This document shows, one piece after another, positions 5,202 through 5,884 of a stretch of 5,884 bases of DNA (positions within the stretch are counted from its first letter, which is position 1; each line of letters starts with the position of its first letter). Source of the DNA: Deltaproteobacteria bacterium (lineage in GTDB: Bacteria; Desulfobacterota; Deferrimicrobia; Deferrimicrobiales; Deferrimicrobiaceae); NCBI GenBank assembly GCA_021802685.1, contig JAJZRM010000197.1, forward strand, positions 1-5,884. The letters are read 5' to 3'. Both the position numbers and the translations under genes were made by a program. The notes under the pieces are model-generated. The model searched no databases. It was not told the origin of the DNA and saw nothing but the letters and a program-made list of their open reading frames with translations.

Positions 5202-5884
5202 GTGCCTTCCGGAAGCGACGCCAAGCGGACCGCCCGCCGGGCATCCCAGGCGGCGTTCCTCGCGCTGTTCTTCGTCTTGCTGGTCAAGACCGACTACGCG
5301 GGCCGCAACGAGCTCTCGTACCCGGTGAAGATCTTCCTGGACGCCGACCTCCTCGTGTTCGCCACGTCGCTGCTCTCGGCGCACCGGCTCCCCGCGGCGC
5401 TGTTCCTGGCGTTGATCCTCCTCCCCGCGACGCTGCTGTTCGGCCGCGCCTTCTGCGGGTGGGTCTGCCCCTTCGGCACGCTGCACCACGCGGCGAGCTT
5501 CGCCGGGAAACCCGCGTCCCCGGAGCGGGGAGTGAAGTCCCCGGGCAGCCGCTGGAAATTCCTCACCCTGGCGTTTTTCGCCGGGGCCTCTTTATTCGGC
5601 CTCCAAGCGGCGGGGCTCCTCGACCCGCTCTCCTTCCTGATCCGGTCCCTGTCCCTGTCCGTCCTCCCGGCGACGAACGCGGCGCTGCGCGGCTTCCTCG
5701 ACTGGGGGTACGCGCTCCCGTCCCGAACCGTATCGGACCTTTTCGACGGCGCGTACACGTTCCTCCGGTCCCATTTCCTGTCGTTCCACCCGTCGCGGTA
5801 CGGGCAGGCGTTCCTCTTTTTTCTCCTCTTCGCGGGGGTCCTCGCGCTGAACCGGTACCGCACGCGGTTCTTCTGCCGGTACGT
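5202..5884 (+). CDS. NapH/YccM-like membrane 4Fe-4S protein, 3' end missing
   Basis: The window holds the first 227 codons, and the frame stays open to the edge. After a short basic cytoplasmic N-terminus, hydrophobic segments are seen at about 15-28, 64-81, 119-140 and 203-217. A NapH-type motif, GRAFCGWVCPFGTL, lies at 81-94 with Cys85 and Cys89. A second motif begins at the edge (TRFFCRY, Cys225), and its second cysteine and proline would fall just outside. This paired C-x3-CP arrangement is typical of polyferredoxin membrane proteins (NapH, YccM, CcoG, NosR C-terminus) that pass electrons between the quinone pool or a dehydrogenase and periplasmic or soluble partners. Ferredoxin-type clusters would be expected later in the protein. 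The two motifs are about 136 residues apart, with a loop holding little Cys. GTG 5202 is the only start in reach, with AAGGA only 3 bases upstream. It starts 16 bases after queC, so co-transcription is likely. The specific partner is unknown. Confidence 0.85.
   Translation, partial: MPSGSDAKRTARRASQAAFLALFFVLLVKTDYAGRNELSYPVKIFLDADLLVFATSLLSAHRLPAALFLALILLPATLLFGRAFCGWVCPFGTLHHAASFAGKPASPERGVKSPGSRWKFLTLAFFAGASLFGLQAAGLLDPLSFLIRSLSLSVLPATNAALRGFLDWGYALPSRTVSDLFDGAYTFLRSHFLSFHPSRYGQAFLFFLLFAGVLALNRYRTRFFCRY

Noticed and set aside
5644..5662. Short tandem repeat of TCCCTG
   Set aside because: It simply encodes Ser-Leu repeats within a membrane protein, is under 20 bases and has no flanking features.
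1..5884. A novel defence, mobile or CRISPR system
   Set aside because: No integrase, transposase, terminal repeats, spaced direct repeats, toxin-antitoxin pair or nuclease-helicase set is present. All but the left edge and the short control region is covered by known families.

Overview
The window is a GC-rich, densely packed bacterial stretch. It holds eight protein genes in two divergent blocks around one short control region at about 2817-2929. Seven genes are complete and the eighth runs off the right edge. Third codon positions are mostly G or C, and at least five genes appear to start with GTG. The IlvE and endonuclease III sequences resemble those of high-GC deltaproteobacterial (Desulfobacterota) lineages. 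That placement is recalled from family resemblance, not from a search, so it is tentative.

Left block, minus strand, read from about 2816 down to 104: a cation diffusion facilitator (CDF) metal exporter, a small LapA-type two-helix membrane protein, endonuclease III (nth) and a PlsC-type 1-acylglycerol-3-phosphate acyltransferase. The last three are tightly linked. A 15-base gap holding a strong ribosome-binding site separates the CDF and LapA genes. LapA/nth share a GTGA overlap and nth/plsC share an ATGA overlap, so this is almost certainly one transcript with translational coupling. The functions (metal efflux, envelope, base-excision repair, phospholipid synthesis) do not form one pathway. 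Bases 1-103, downstream of plsC, hold no gene I can assign.

Right block, plus strand, from 2930 to the edge: branched-chain aminotransferase (ilvE), 7-carboxy-7-deazaguanine synthase (queE), preQ0 synthase (queC), and the N-terminal 227 codons of a membrane-bound NapH/YccM-type 4Fe-4S protein. ilvE/queE overlap by 7 bases and queE/queC by 11, and the 4Fe-4S gene starts 16 bases after queC. QueE and QueC are consecutive steps to preQ0, the precursor of the tRNA base queuosine. The earlier enzymes FolE and QueD are not in the window.

The control region has a perfect TTGACA -35 box with a fair -10 box facing ilvE. A weaker, physically overlapping promoter candidate faces the CDF gene.

I found no mobile element, CRISPR array, RNA gene or defence system, and no evidence of an undescribed system. 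The most interesting points are the cysteine-bearing tail of the CDF protein, the coupling of ilvE to queE/queC, the overlapping divergent promoters, and the incomplete 4Fe-4S membrane protein.
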